From NCBI RefSeq assembly GCF_001612905.1, contig NZ_BDBI01000026.1, positions 166,638 to 230,637 of the forward strand: 64,000 nt of DNA, given 5' to 3'. How positions within the stretch are numbered: position 1 is the first letter of the stretch; every line of letters begins with the position of its first letter. The translations under genes were made by a program, and so were the position numbers. The notes beneath the pieces were generated by a model that did no database searches, had not been told where the DNA came from, and saw nothing but the letters and a program-made list of their open reading frames with translations. Below, in pieces: positions 63,844-64,000 of the stretch. This DNA comes from Nocardia ignorata NBRC 108230 (lineage in GTDB: Bacteria > Actinomycetota > Actinomycetes > Mycobacteriales > Mycobacteriaceae).

Positions 63844-64000
63844 TCAGTTTGCGGAACGGTTGCGGTTGCCCGCCGGAGCCGCCGGACGACCGGCGCGCCG
63901 CCGCGAATTCGTCGGCGTGTCGCTGCTCCGGGCGTGTCCGCCGGCGCCCGCGGGCTTGCGGGAACGGGACTCGCCGGTGGGGCGGTCGCGGCGCGGCGCG
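63844..64000 (-). CDS. Basic C-terminal tail of an unidentified protein (partial)
   Basis: Open frame entering from the right edge and ending TGA at 63846-63844. The 51 residues are Arg/Gly/Ser/Pro-rich (RRDRPTGESRSRKPAGAG, SRRRAGRPAAPAGNRNRSAN), the composition of disordered tails such as those of DEAD-box RNA helicases or other RNA-binding proteins. Nothing more specific is visible. It is followed by a strong hairpin. Confidence 0.6.
   Translation of the reverse strand, partial: APRRDRPTGESRSRKPAGAGGHARSSDTPTNSRRRAGRPAAPAGNRNRSAN

Overview
The window is GC-rich, densely coded actinobacterial chromosome. It carries mycolic-acid genes (FabG1, InhA), a RipA-type peptidoglycan hydrolase, a leaderless-promoter style (TANNNT about 7 nt before ATG/GTG), an IdeR/DtxR-like iron box and GuaB1. 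The gene order sufC-sufS-sufU-sufT ... ABC-F - small HTH - acnR-acn - Rv1476-like - ripA - moxR - DUF58 - VWA - fabG1 - inhA - ferrochelatase - Rv1486c-like - nfeD - SPFH follows the Mycobacterium tuberculosis Rv1463-Rv1488 block, with different genes inserted. The best guess is a Nocardia or close relative; this is inferred from remembered family sequences and gene order, not from a database search.

Layout. 1-2.6 kb: end of the Suf Fe-S assembly operon. 2.7-8.5 kb: lineage-specific insert with three tandem DUF4189 secreted proteins (each with its own leader hairpin and terminator), a TetR/PucR-type divergent regulator pair, the wreck of a methionine ABC importer (metNI), a NADAR enzyme and a fourth DUF4189 gene. 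8.5-16.7 kb: Ku with a GNAT enzyme, a lone lycopene cyclase, an MMPL exporter, an SDR, an ABC-F ATPase and a small HTH protein. 16.7-18.1 kb: a two-gene ATP-grasp peptide-maturase cassette with a candidate precursor, the best candidate for an undescribed natural-product system here. 18.2-20.1 kb: thioesterase, cupin/MarR pair, and a tRNA-like gene with an eight-base anticodon loop. 20.1-24.5 kb: AcnR and aconitase with a recognisable AcnR operator.

24.7-28.3 kb: RipA, then a sortase co-encoded with a long Gly-Ser-Ala repeat surface protein that looks like its dedicated substrate. 28.7-38.6 kb: the conserved MoxR-DUF58-VWA, FabG1-InhA-CpfC and NfeD-SPFH genes. 38.7-45.1 kb: MoeA, a PEP-mutase/isocitrate-lyase family enzyme, a DUF305/LVIVD-repeat secreted pair and a BCCT transporter. 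45.1-49.2 kb: iron-siderophore importer with an MFS protein under an iron box. 49.2-55.3 kb: a glycosylase-like protein, a TetR-controlled pair of acyl-CoA dehydrogenases, a Crp-family regulator and an AI-2E family permease. 55.3-59.4 kb: a large STAND NTPase with helical repeats whose N-terminal part lies in another frame with no usable start between them. 59.6-64 kb: two CNNM/CorC membrane proteins preceded by a leader that can form two exclusive structures, GuaB1, and the tail of an unidentified basic protein.

Functional links: Fe-S assembly (Suf), iron uptake (FecBCD-like), aconitase and the Fe-S ferrochelatase all belong to iron physiology; FabG1/InhA, RipA, MoxR-VWA and the sortase belong to envelope building. 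No CRISPR array, insertion sequence, integrase or rRNA was seen.
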